Assembly: GCF_025698545.1 (NCBI RefSeq)
Contig: NC_068569.1
Location: 4,774,001-4,838,000 of the forward strand
Direction of reading: 5' to 3'
DNA length: 64,000 nucleotides
DNA from: Gossypium raimondii
Lineage: Eukaryota; Streptophyta; Magnoliopsida; Malvales; Malvaceae
Position numbers and translations under genes: made by a program. The first letter of the stretch is position 1. Each line of letters begins with the position of its first letter. The notes under the pieces are model-generated. The model was not told the origin of the DNA. It saw nothing but the letters and a program-made list of their open reading frames with translations, and searched no databases. Below, one piece after another: positions 11,738-24,200 of this stretch.

Positions 11738-14700
11738 TAAGGGTCTGTTTGTTTGACAGTAAAATGTTTTTCGGAAAATGATTTTTGAAAAATGATTTAC
11801 TAGAAAATATTTTCTGGTGTTTGGATGAATCTGTGTAAAATATTTTCTGTTATTTGACAGATTTCCTGAAAATATTTTCCGGAAAAGTTGTTTTTACATA
11901 ATATATATTAATAAATTTTATATTTTAAATTGTTTTACATATATTGCAATTTGATTTAATAATTTTGTTTCTTGAGTATTACTCTCGAAATTTTATAATA
12001 ATTAATAATTTTTAGAATTAAAATTACAAGAGGTTATAGTAAATAATTACAAGTGTACAAACATACTCTAATATCAACCGGATATCTGGATACACAAAGA
12101 TCTAAAATTAGTATCTATCACCATCTTAATCAAAACCATTTGAATATTAAATTTCCAAAAGATTAGCATCTGAATCCAGGTGAAACTCTTCATCCCAATC
12201 CCAATTCATTAAATTACAATATTTGAATCCAAAGTAATAGTATGAAATAGGACACAGGCAAGCAACGATGCTTGAAATGTAGAGCAAATTTTTTTTTATT
12301 GCACAATCACTCTATTCCATCATTTCTCTTGATATTCTACAGACCAAACATTTCCAACACTACTAAATTGGATGGTAGAATTTTGCAATTCTTTTTCATA
12401 CAGATTAGGATTCTGAATATAACGCAGAAAAGTCGGCCATTGAAATCAGATTAAGAAAATAAACATGGCAAAATTGTTTCTAAGAAGATAAGATAACCAC
12501 AGCAGTGTCTAGAAGATAGGAGAATCATCATCCCTCAACTAGAAGCATTCTTCCTAGCAGCATATACGTGGTAAGCTGCAAATCCAACAATGGCTACAGC
12601 AATTCCAACCGCAAATGGTGAATTACATCATTCAAAACGATAAAACAACAGTTCACTATAGTGAATGATAAAAATAAAGGAGCATGCCATTCAAGTTGAA
12701 GCAACTTCGTACCATCTCAGATTGTTTAAAGATAATTTTTGCTACGAAAAACTTCAAATACATATATGCTTAAACAAAATCACACTATAACTTGTAAAAA
12801 GGTTTAAGGTGCAAACACTGTAAGCAAGTGGACAAAAGGAAAGAAATAGTGATTTCCCCCACACCAACACGGAGAAAAAAGTAAAATATGTGCACAACAA
12901 GAAGTCATCAGAAAATCTAACCATGGTCACCAACATTTTCAACAACCCCAAGTTTCAAGTGCATTAAGAATAGAACAGTTGTGAGATGCCAGACAATCAG
13001 CATACCTGAAACAACTATGAGAGATCGGTTTATGAGCCGATGGTACTGCTTACGGCTTCTCCCAGCCTCAGTTTCAGGAATGCTCAAGTGAGGATGCTCA
13101 GCTGCATTTACTATCCTTCGAAATATGTTATTGAAATCACTCAATTTTGAGCTGATAGGTATAGGTGCCTCTATCCCCATATCCTGGCTAACCTGAAAAG
13201 GAAATTTGAAATACAATACACTTTGAAACACTGACATGAATACCATTACCACTTCGACGACACAAAACTTAAACATTTTGACTCTGTTAAGGCATTCTAC
13301 TAATTCATTTAACTATGCAGGAAAATTAAATTACGAAAAAATAAATAAAGCATGATACCCTGGTAGAATTCTGTATTGCCATTGGAAATGAATCTAGATC
13401 ATCTTTAGCAGCAACAATGAAGCAAGGCACCTCATAACCAGTGTCTTCACCATCACCAGCAACATCCATGAGCAATTCAGTTGCTCTCTTCCATGAAGAC
13501 TCATCAGAACTGCGAAGGCCAGATTATAATGAAGTAGAACTTTCAAAAGAAATAATACATGCATATGCACCTACATGAATTTTTACAAAATTCAACCGTG
13601 GAACAAAATATACATGATCATTTTTAGTGGCACAAAAAGAGTTCACTCCAAGCATATGAGGGTGCAACCATTTTTACAAATATGATTACATAACAGAAAA
13701 TGATTAACTAAAAATAGCAGATAACTCTAAATTTAAAATCCCACATCAGAAAAATCATGCTTCGATTTACCTGTCATAAACAAATACAGCTATGTCACAA
13801 GGAGCCAGTGACTCTTTACTAGACAGCAATTTTGAAACTCCGTCCTCATGGATTTCTAGCAAGAATAGAGTTTTCTTTATTCCCTAATAATGGCAAAACA
13901 AACAAACACCAAGCCTGAAGTAGAAATATTAACATATGAAAGCAAAAGAAATTATCAACTTAGGTATATGTCAACAAAATATTAACATATGCAAGGAAGT
14001 ATATGTCAATAAAATGAAAAAGTTTTTGTGTAAAGTTCCAGAAAGGAATTGCTTTGATACTGCAAGAAGTGTGTAGGTTTTGACAATTTTTCATCTCAAA
14101 GAAAGTACATCTTCAAATATCATTTCACTTGAACCTTATACAAAGTCTTTCTAATACGTCTATGACACCCCATTTATGGTCTAGACTCCATAACACCAAG
14201 AAATGCATATATGTGAATATCCCCAATCCCCCAAAATGACAAAGTAACTCCTTGTGTTTAGAGGTGGGGGCTTGCTTTCAACATAAAATTACAAGACAGT
14301 GCATAATATAATGGCACTTACCCCAGGTAATTCCACAACATTCACAGCGTATTGCTCATCAGCAGTTGGAGAATATGAATCCAAATAGGGCCTACATTAA
14401 AGTAAATAAAGTTAAAAAGATGGGGAGAAGAATTAGATATCAGGAAAAGAATTTTAATGAATACCTGCCAAGAAAAGAATTCATCAATACAGATTTCCCA
14501 ACGTTCGCTGGACCAAAAACAAAGCACTAGAAAACATTTCTTTTTGATTGTTGCTTTTTCCTATCTAGACGCCTTCTCCTAGTGATGCGGATGGCAGAGG
14601 AAGAATCGCCAGTTGAAAATGAAAACAAAAGGAACAACAACTTTAAATGCTTATTCAGTGTTTTCATAAAAAAGAGAATGTTTAGTTTAAGTGAAGGTTA

Positions 14701-15075
14701 CCTGATCAGGAGAGGAGGGAACCGAGGAAATGAAAAACCCAACGATAATCGATAGCGAGGAGAGTGGGGGATTACTGGAAAATCGGTTGTCGACGTTTTT
14801 CTCAGGGAAGTTTTCTCACTAAAATTTGAAGGAATGAAGGAAGGGAGAAGAATGGATGAAGGTAGCTTACTGGATGAAGGGAGAAAATGCCTGAGAGCTT
14901 TAGGAAAATGTCATACGGAAATTGAAACGGTAAGACAATTTCCCAAAAATTGTAAGGGATTTTCCCGTGTTTTGGAGTTGATTTTCTAAATGAAAAATGT
15001 TTTCTTCCAAACAAACACTGAAAAAGTTGGAAAACAATTTCCGGAAAATCAAATCCACAATCAAACGGACCCTAA
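11738..15075. mobile_element. 3.3-kb Pack-type TIR element (PIF/Harbinger-like) carrying MIRO exons
   Basis: The body is 11741-15072. The left end reads GGGTCTGTTTGTTTGACAG and the complement of the right end reads GGGTCCGTTTGATTGTGG. Both are followed by subterminal TTTTTCGGAAAAT or TTTTCCGGAAATTG words, inverted at the two ends. TAA flanks both sides (11738-11740 and 15073-15075), which fits the TWA duplications of PIF/Harbinger elements. No transposase exon is visible. The interior, 12535-14526, is instead the 3' half of a host MIRO GTPase gene with its introns. This is the structure of a Pack-type element that captured host DNA by transduplication (inference). Confidence 0.75.
12535..14526 (-). 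pseudogene. MIRO mitochondrial Rho GTPase gene fragment (second GTPase domain to C-terminus)
   Basis: Six minus-strand exons encode the C-terminal part of plant MIRO, the tail-anchored outer-mitochondrial-membrane GTPase. They are: 14465-14526 (CFVFGPANVGKS, P-loop of the second GTPase domain), 14322-14391 (RPYLDSYSPTADEQYAVNV), 13771-13883 (KKTLFLLEIHEDG... DIAVFVYD), 13359-13509 (SSWKRATELLM... IVAAKDDLDSFP), 13006-13192 (VSQDMGIEAPIPISSKL... HPHLSIPETEAG) and 12535-12608 (VGIAVAIVGFAAYHVYAAR, membrane anchor, then TGA). Their lengths sum to 657 nt in one open frame. The first GTPase domain and EF hands are absent. The acceptor before the last exon reads TTTGCGG instead of the expected TTTGCAG, so normal splicing would fail there. 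All of it lies inside the TIR element, opposite to + orientation. Confidence 0.88.
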
Positions 15076-15511
15076 ATAGAAAACAATACTTTGGTCAATG
15101 CCTCTACCAAAATGTCTATAATTGTAAAAAAGGCCAATGACAAAATAATTTATTGCTAATACGTTTAACTTATGCAGAAGAAATTATCTCTTTTTATTAA
15201 AGATGATCTGAGTCTGCAGAAGTGCAGATGCTCTGCACTTTTATCAAAAAAAAAAAACTTCGGTTATTCACCATCGATTAAGATACAACATCCATGGATT
15301 CAATCAGTAAACAATGTTCTGGCACTTTTGTGTTTTTCAGTTGTAAATAAGAATCCTTCACAAAGTGAGTAGATCGTTTGATCAAGTAAAGGTGATTTAA
15401 GATCATTGTGCCACTTTTCCTTTTAAATGTAAACCAACCTGCTTAGTTTTTGTGAATGTTTAAGTTTGTAGTCTGATGTCTAATACTTCATCACCCTGTT
15501 GAAACTTTTTA

Positions 15512-15885
15512 GGGGATTTTGTACAAATTGCAATGAGATTTCAAATCAATATGAGAACATGATGGATTTAACTGTTGAAATTCAGGGAGATGCTACATTG
15601 TTGGAGGAATGCCTTGACCAGTTCCCTATTCATGGAGAAAATATGTACAAATGTGATTGCTTCTCCTCTACTTGTCTCAAGAAGCATCTAATTTAGTTTG
15701 CATGATTCAAAATTATCCATTCAGGGATTTTAGCTATATTCGATATCGTTGTACTTTGATGTTTAATTATTTGGTAGATCCTGTTTTTGGATGTAAATTA
15801 TGGTATTTTATAGTTTCATCTTTTCAGCTGCAGTAACTATGTTAAGGCTTGGAAGCACGGATTGATAGCTAGAGTGACCATTCAC
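15512..15885 (+). pseudogene. Ubiquitin-specific protease (UBP16-19 type) fragment
   Basis: After an AG at 15511-15512 the sequence reads [20 protein letters not shown], then [13 protein letters not shown], then HGENMYKCD. This is the zinc-finger-containing part of the USP catalytic domain of plant UBP16/17-type deubiquitinases. Four residues normally between LDQF and HGENMY are missing. The continuation CSNYVKAWK appears at about 15830-15860, after roughly 150 bp of unrelated DNA. The catalytic Cys and His boxes were not found nearby, so this is a broken fragment. It lies about 440 bp right of the MIRO-bearing element and outside its inverted repeats. Confidence 0.72.
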
Positions 15886-15889
15886 ATTA

Positions 15890-18440
15890 TAAAAAATTAC
15901 AGGAAAAGTATATAGGTTCTGCCTATAAAACATGAAGGTTCAATGTGAATTAACGTGTTCAGATAACAGTGCAGTTACTATGAGATTTTAATATCTGTTA
16001 TCCTTGTTGTCATCCTGTACCTGTAACTGAATATTTATGGATGCTGATCCGCGGTCTTGTTGTGAAAATAATACGCTATAGGTAAAAGAGAGGCATAGAT
16101 GGTTTTTGGTTTCTATGCAGATCCTTGGTGGTTTTGTTGTCGAAAAATGCACCCCTTGTGTGGTGTATTTATGGGCCAAGCAAGACATGCATATGAATAT
16201 TCTTGTCCTGTGCTTTTGGTATGGTGTAACCAATCACCTTTACAACTGATCTGTATCTATGACCTTAGTGTTGCCATGTTTTCTTGTTTATTTGCAGGGT
16301 TTCTGCATGCCAATCATGTCTTAGAACGTTTGGGAAAACCAATGGAAGCTGAAGGAGAGCATTGTCCAAAGGAACAAATTGAATGTGTACCTGGAAAAAG
16401 AGAATTCTGATATGGCAGGAATAGTACTCAGCCATGTTGTTCTGATGATAAAGATCTGTTCTTAGTGTAGCCACTTCTGAACCTGTAATAGAAGCAAAAA
16501 GCATGAAGATGGTTGAAGTGAAGCAATATTCATCAGTTTCAAAATAAGAAGCAACTTTGAGCAAGATTTGCAAGTAACAATTATTATGAAGTGGAAGATT
16601 GAGATGATATCGATATTACCAATTCTTAATCAAGTCCCATCTATTGCAGGGCATTCGTAGCAGATAGCAGCTTCGGCTGCATTTTCTCTCAAATTATCTT
16701 GTTCATCATGAAAAAGGAATGGACGAAGTTGGGTTCTTTATCTGAGGGTTCACTACTTACACAAATCTCAGATGCTATTGTACCAAATTTGGCATAACCG
16801 TTTTAGGTTGACATAATGGAAGAATAAGGGTACATAATTATTAGCAAATAAATTGCTTAACTTTGTCACGTGTTGAGGAAGAAAAGAAAGTAGCGTTGGT
16901 CATGGCTGGTGGTGAGTGGTAGTCCAATAAATAACCCAAACTGAAGTTCAGTTGGCTCATCCAAAAGAAAACCCATCCTAACTCTAAAGGATTCGTTTCC
17001 GTACCAGTGGTTTCTTTTTCAAGCTTCCCATTCTATCATTCTTTGGGCTGTGTTAAAATAGGGGATGCATTGTAAGGAAGGTGAAAATCGTAGTTTTCGT
17101 GATGACAGGAATTCCCTAAAAATTAGGAATAATTTCCCCACAAATGCCCCATTCATCTGAAACTGGAAAAAATCTGTAACATAATTTTTGAGACAAGCCC
17201 TGTAGGGAGGGCAACGTCCCTTTCACCTCCAGGGCTTCAACTTACTGCAATGCTCTGCTTCAGTTACAATTTACGGACATGCACTAGATTTTACCAATTT
17301 AAAAATCACAAACCTAGCTACCAATCCTCAATGTCTGCCGACAAAATAAATAAAAAAATAAAATACAAAGTGAGGTGGAATTGGGCTTTGCCTTAATAGC
17401 AAGTAGGGTATTGCTTGGGTTTTCCACTTCAATCTCTCTCTCTGGTCCACCAACCCCCAACGGTGGTCACCTAATCAAATCTACTGCTTTTGCATGAAAT
17501 CAACATTTTTTTTGTTGGGATAAAATATAAATTATTGAGGGTTAATTATGCTAAATAAATTATATTGAATTATAATACACTGACGTATATTGTTACAGCA
17601 AATTTTTGTTGGTGTGGATGACGATGGTGACAAGCTTTAATTGAGTGGATGGTAGGTGCATGGGTGAATGATGATACTTTTACAAATATTAAATTATTTT
17701 TCTTTTCAAAATAATTAAATATTTTCATGTTCAATTAAAAGTAAGTTGTTTCTACAACCGACAACAATACAAGTAGGTTATTTTTCTCAAATTCAATCAC
17801 CCTTTTTTTTTTCCCTTTTAAGTATAATAATTTAAAACAAATTAAATTCTGGCAAAATACTTAGAAGAAACCTTGTGCTTCCAGATTTGGTTTTGATTAT
17901 TTAAATATTTAATTTATTCTGGCAACTAATTTGTGGAGTGTTTTGTTTACTCTTTAGTCAAAACAGGAGTGTGGAAGTGAACTCCGTTTTACGTAAAGTA
18001 TTTTTAATTAGCGTTTCTTTTGCTAAACATGCTTAGCAGATTCTTTCCCTGCTCTGCTGCATAAACTAAAAAACATTTAGAGAGTAAAAATTCTGGGTAT
18101 GGGAAATTAAAACTTAAAAACATGGACCGGCTGAGCTTGTTTGGATTATTACACCGAAAAATAAAAACCCCACATGGTATGGTGTTTGTTTGGGTTCTTA
18201 CTTCTTACACATTACAGCTGCAGATACCTTTCCTCATAATGTTGTGTTCCCATCGTTGCTTGTCTTCTGTCTTTTAGACTGTCCTTTCCTACTTGCACAC
18301 AATCTCCTACACAACTCCTTTGTCTTCGCTTCTTCTTCCTTTGCTACAATGAAGACCTTTTGATTTTGGGTAATTGTTCATTACTTGATCTTTGAGATCT
18401 GGGGTTTTGAACCGTTGTTGTCGGGATTTGGTTTCATTTG
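15890..18440. other. Intergenic/upstream region of the CSLC5-like gene
   Basis: No intact gene assigned. An open stretch at 16296-16410 preceded by TTTGCAG (FLHANHVLERLGKPMEAEGE...) could be a stray exon, but I do not recognise it. Beyond 17000 the DNA looks like upstream flank and promoter of the plus-strand glycosyltransferase, with the leader probably near 18200-18461. No clear TATA box was fixed. Confidence 0.4.
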
Positions 18441-18461
18441 GGCTACTTGTTGAGAAAAAAA

Positions 18462-21251
18462 ATGGCTCCGGGATTAGATTTCTCAGATTGGGGGGCAAAG
18501 GAGACGAGGAAAGGGACACCGGTGGTAGTGAAAATGGAGAACCCAAACTACTCGGTGGTAGAAATCGAGGACCCAGATGCTGCATTCAGGCCTGTGGAAA
18601 AGAGCAGAGGGAAAAATGCAAAGCAAGTGACATGGGTTTTGCTTCTCAAGGCTCATCGTGCTGTCGGCTGTGTCGCTTGGATAGCTACACTGTTCTGGGC
18701 ATTGCTTGGAACCATAAAGAAAAGGTTGATCTTCAGGCAAGATGTTGACATGGCAAGTGAAAAGTTGGGGAAAGGGATACTGCTCTTCACTGTCATTAAA
18801 GCCTTTCTGGTGACTTCCTTGACAATCCTAGCTTTTGAGATTATTGCTTATTTCAATGGTTGGCATTATTTTCAGAACCCCAGTTTGCACATTCCCAGAA
18901 CCAGTGAAATCCAGGGACTGTTCCACTTGGTTTACGTCACTTGGTTGTGGTTTCGGGCCGATTACATTGCACCATTAATCCAAGCCTTGTCTAAATTCTG
19001 TGTAGCTCTATTCCTTATCCAATCTGCAGACCGTATGGTACTTTGCTTAGGCTGCTTTTGGATTAAATACAAGAAGATTAAGCCGAGAATTGAGGGGAAT
19101 CCATTCAAGTCAAATGATGTCGAGGGATCTGGTTACGACTACCCCATGGTTCTTGTTCAAATCCCAATGTGTAACGAGAGGGAGGTAATATACACTGAAG
19201 TCCCTACTCTCTTTCCATTTATATATATGGCTCCTGACTATTATTTTAGTAATAGTAGAAAGGCTTCGCCTTGTGAAATATAGTAAACATTAGGCATGTT
19301 TCTGTTGATTTTTGCTGATGTTGATTGCTTCTTAACTGACCTTGCACCAGGTATATGAGCAGTCTATCTCTGCTGTCTGCCAACTTGACTGGCCAAAGGA
19401 CCGATTATTGATTCAGGTTCTGGATGATTCCGATGATGAAAGCATCCAGTGTTTAATTAAAGCAGAGGTTGCTACATGGAACCAAAGGGGTATCAACATA
19501 ATTTATAGACATCGGTTAATAAGAACTGGTTACAAGGCTGGGAATCTTAAGTCTGCAATGAGCTGCGAGTATGTACAGGCCTATGAGTTTGTAGCAATAT
19601 TCGATGCTGATTTCCAACCTAACCCTGATTTTCTAAAGCAAACAGTTCCACATTTCAAGGTGAAGAGAAACAAACCAGAACCATTTTTTGTTTAAGTCCC
19701 TTCCCTAGCGTACAATCTGCTTATCAGGCTTTTACCTTGTCTTGCAGGACAATCCCGAGTTAGGGTTAGTTCAGGCTAGATGGACTTTTGTGAACAAGGA
19801 TGAGAATTTGTTGACTCGTCTCCAGAACATTAACTTATGTTTCCACTTTGAAGTTGAACAGCAAGTAAATAGTGTATTTTTAAATTTCTTTGGTTTTAAC
19901 GGAACTGCTGGTGTTTGGAGAATTAGAGCTCTTGAGGAATCCGGAGGCTGGCTTGAAAGGACTACTGTAGAGGACATGGACATAGCTGTTCGTGCGCATC
20001 TTAATGGTTGGAAGTTCATCTTCCTAAATGATGTGAAGGTACCCTCATTTTCCAACATTTCGGTTTCCTTTTTGCTTGAATTGACTTTCATTAATTTCTT
20101 TTGTACTCGTTTTAAAACCTTTGCATGTTATACTCTCACTTATTTTGGCAAAACTGATTACCGATTTAATACATATCAAGATTCGAGCATAAGATACATA
20201 CCTTATTTAAAATACATGTTGCATTTAGTTGATTTGGGATAGGTCTATTTGTCAGTAAAAGCATTCAGTTTAAGCATCATAGCCGCAAATTATCAAAATT
20301 AAGCGCCATAACCCCTTGGTCAAAAATGAAATGAAAAAGAAAGTATCTGTATCAAAGATTATTGTGAGGGAAGAATAAGATACCTGAGAACAGCCACTCA
20401 CTGTGTATTGATTTTTTAGGTCCTTTGTGAAGTCCCCGAGTCTTATGAAGCATACAGGAAGCAACAACATCGATGGCATTCGGGACCAATGCACCTATTC
20501 CGCTTATGCCTTCCAGCAATCATAACTTCCAAGGTACAGTGTTATGCAACTTCCAATCTTTGGCGGTCATGGTTTATTCACAGTATACTGAAGTACCTTT
20601 AATGCTGTAATTCTGCAGATAGCAATATGGAAGAAAGCAAATTTAATACTTCTGTTCTTTTTATTGAGGAAGCTTATCCTTCCCTTCTACTCCTTCACAT
20701 TGTTTTGCATAATTCTTCCTCTCACCATGTTTGTACCAGAGGCTGAGCTCCCTGTTTGGGTCATTTGTTATGTACCTGTTTTTATGTCTTTCCTCAACAT
20801 TCTTCCAGCCCCCAAATCATTCCCTTTCATTGTCCCTTACCTTCTATTCGAGAACACCATGTCTGTGACCAAATTCAATGCAATGGTATCTGGGTTATTC
20901 AAGTTGGGTAGCTCCTATGAGTGGGTTGTCACCAAAAAGGCTGGCAGGTCATCAGAATCTGACTTATTGGCTGCTGCTGAGAGGGAATCAAAGACAACAA
21001 ACCAGCTGCAAATCCAGAGAGGAGCTTCTGAAAGTGAGCTAACTGAACTAAACCGATTGAAGGCGGCCCCTGTTCCTGTTAAGAGGGTGAATAAGATATA
21101 CAGGAAAGAACTCACTCTGGCGTTCCTCCTACTCACAGCTTCAGTTAGGAGCCTGTTATCGGCACAAGGAGTACATTTCTACTTCCTCCTCTTCCAAGGG
21201 GTGACTTTTCTCCTAGTCGGTCTGGATTTAATAGGAGAGCAGATGAGCTAG
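18462..21251 (+). CDS. CSLC5: CSLC5-type xyloglucan beta-1,4-glucan synthase
   Basis: A family-2 glycosyltransferase that makes the beta-1,4-glucan backbone of xyloglucan in the Golgi (CSLC family knowledge). Exons 18462-19184, 19351-19659, 19748-20038, 20420-20533 and 20619-21251 join in phase to 689 aa, the usual CSLC length. Visible in order: the plant CSLC N-terminus [15 protein letters not shown]; two membrane segments (about residues 75-140); [14 protein letters not shown] [23 protein letters not shown]; the TVED acceptor-side Asp; QQHRW; then the C-terminal membrane cluster starting [16 protein letters not shown] and ending [10 protein letters not shown]. Start ATG 18462 gives the conserved MAPxLDFSD opening; an in-frame TTG upstream is not used. 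One change from the usual family text is GPMHLF for GPMQLF. Confidence 0.95.
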
Positions 21252-24200
21252 TGCTGCATGCCATCCGGTTCAATAACCAAAGTTTCATTTTCAATATGCC
21301 CAATAGAAGGTTTTTATTCATTAATAACTTTACTTCCTGTAATCTCAGTTTGTTATTTTTATTTTTCACATTGGATGGTGGTCCTTATGTTATCCCTTAG
21401 GCGTTAAAGCATTGTTTGTCTATAGGTAGGATTTGTATTTCACCCTGATTCTTGCTTGAGTGTTTCTGGTTTGGCACTAAAGATTCAAGCCATATTGTAT
21501 TTGTAAAGTTGGAAAGCTTGGGTAGGGCATAAGAATGAGCTTGCATGATGCTGCTCTTTGGTTCCATATTTACGTTGAGGATATGTAAAACATCAAATCT
21601 TGTACATTGTGTTATGTCCAATACATGACAATTAAATTCCTTTCTTTTTTTCTTCTCCTGGTATGATGGGTGGGACTCTATCAAAATCAATATTTTTATC
21701 GCTGAACAGTAAATAAATAGTAATAGAAGGAGTTGAGTCAATCTCACGTAGACGAAATATTTAAAATTGCAATTAGGTTCAATTAGATTGCGCGTCGAGG
21801 TAGTTGTCGTGTCCTAGACGTGTGATGGTCGGTACAAAAATAAAAAAGGTAATTTGAATATGATAAAAATAAAAAGAGTAAAGATAATTGAAATGGAAAT
21901 AACAGTAAAAATAAAATTTAATTAAATAAATCAATAATATGAAATTCTAATTTCAGGTTCGATTTTGTTCCGGTTTCAAATTAATCCTTGATAACACGTC
22001 TTCTCTTTCAACTGATAAGTTAGTTATAGTGTTCAAGGATGCGTCAGGCCACCAACTCTTTCAATGTAAGTTAATTGTGGGAACACCTAACAACTAACTT
22101 CTATCATGTGTCTATGATTTAGCTCTCCGGTAAATTTTTTTACTTAGTGCCAATGCAACTTTGCGAGACGATAGAGTCTATTTCCTAAATCGGGAAAGCA
22201 ACAAATATCGAAATAAAAGTTTTGAAGTGCGGAAACAAGTCTCATTGTTCCGAAAATCAAATAAAAAATCGACTTAAAAATAAATTACACTAATTCATAA
22301 AATTATTGAAAAAAAAAAAAGAAAAAAAAACTAAAAAATGAGAGAATTTTTATTAAAGTAAAAATAAAAGGAAAAAAATGAAACAAAATAATTTTGGTGG
22401 CTGCCGCACCCTTCTCCATATCTCACTTTATATATAATATAATATATAAAACCGAAAGGGTAAAAGATTGGCTGTGCGCCGCCCATTTCCCTATCTATAC
22501 TAGTATACAATTATAATAATAAATAAATAAAATCTAAAAACCTAAATAAAGGTGGCTGTGTGCGCCGCCCCTTTTAACAACCTAAAATATATTTACATAA
22601 TAGTAATAATAATCTAAATTAATAAAATCCTAAAATAAAAAGAAATAAGCTTAACAACACAAAAAAATCTTAATATAAATAATAAAATAATCATAAAATC
22701 TTTATCTTATAAGTTCTCCTATCAAATCTTTCGTACAATCCACGTATATAATCATTTTTCAATACATTAGATAATAATTACTCCACAGAAATTGATTGAT
22801 TAAATGCTAAATTAAACAAAATCAATGTCCAAAATTAATTACAATAAAATAATAAAAATGTGCACGTTGCCAAAGTGTTGCGTTTTAGGTTACTACTTTT
22901 TTTTTCATATTTGGCAATGGGGGGCTTCTAAGTGTCGGCAAGCACAGGAGGTGAACCAAACTTGGTGGAGTCCGATGGTTTTAGTTCATTTGTGTCACAT
23001 TCTCATCAAAAGGTTGACTTGGCTGGGGCCAAGAGATGTTGAGTGCTCTTGTGCTGATTGAGGTTCCTTGCAAATGCTGTGGTAATGAGTTATGTCCCCA
23101 GGAGATTGAGACAAAAATGATACTTTGTAACCTTCGACTAGACATGCAGAGAATACTCCACTAAGATCTTGTAAGGCCCATAACAACATTTTCATCTGTT
23201 TTTACATTAGGACAAGGCAAGCAAGCCACACCAGGTGTTCGGGTTCCAATTGAGGGCAGCGTCGCATCAGCAAAGATTTGGGTGGGGGCCCAAATCTTCT
23301 TCCTCCTAGTTGTCCCACTGAAACAGCCTTTTAAACCCCTTGGATTTTGTTTCGCTGAATTACGTTACTTGCATCCCCCCTTTTTATCCCGTCGAACCTG
23401 TTAATTAGTTCAGTGAGACGTTTATTATGTAGATTGATTCGGCAACTATCTGAACTAATGAATCAACAGATATACAAGGAATAACTGAAATATTCTGGAA
23501 CTTGATTAAAACTTGAGGGGGTAATTGCAGCGGTGATACTGACACGCTCTACAAGTTCATTCAACCATTCATCACCAAATGGAAATTTTGGATAAAAAAA
23601 TCGAACAACTAAATTCGAAGATGACCATTACTCGACCATGACCACTGCCATTTATCCTTCCAACCACATGATAATCTTGAGAAATATTAATGCTAATAAA
23701 ATTAAGAATTCAGCCCAAAGAAATTAAAGTTATCCTCGTTAACGCGATTGGCTATATTGAATACAATAAATATGTCAGGATAACAAATTAAACCCATCAA
23801 GATTTAATTTTGGGGGCTTTTTACCGTTCAAAAATATTAAAGCTAACGCCAAATCTAATATGATCCTATCCTCGCAAAATTTACCTTACTCTTGTTTTAG
23901 AGTACCAGGGCATCACATTCCATAAGGCCAAAACATGATAGAACGTTTCAGAAACATAACCATCCACAAGCAGCAATGCGATCACAGACCAAGAATGAAG
24001 TTTAACCTTCCTAACTGCAATGACACCATAAACATGCAGACACGTTCATGCTGCTAACCCAAACAAATGACCACCGAATTTAGGCAGGTTAGCCATCCTC
24101 CAGTTGACATCAAGGGGAACTAAAAACTTGCTTCAGCTATACAGGTTGATGTTCGACTTTCAAGGATTTCAAGCCCACCATCAAACACCCCCCGCCCCTC

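Noticed and set aside
12535..14526. A functional MIRO gene
   Set aside because: Only the second GTPase domain onward is present, no upstream exons follow in 14527-15072, one acceptor is broken, and the fragment lies between transposon ends.
16099..16410. 103-codon ORF and possible exon after TTTGCAG at 16290-16296
   Set aside because: No recognised family; could be a decayed exon but unsupported without a search.
18438..18461. In-frame upstream start of the CSLC5-like protein
   Set aside because: It begins with TTG, not ATG, and the conserved MAPxLDFSD start is at 18462.
22825..23061. 78-codon ORF in the CSLC5-RSZ22 interval
   Set aside because: No recognisable domain; low-complexity start and random composition.
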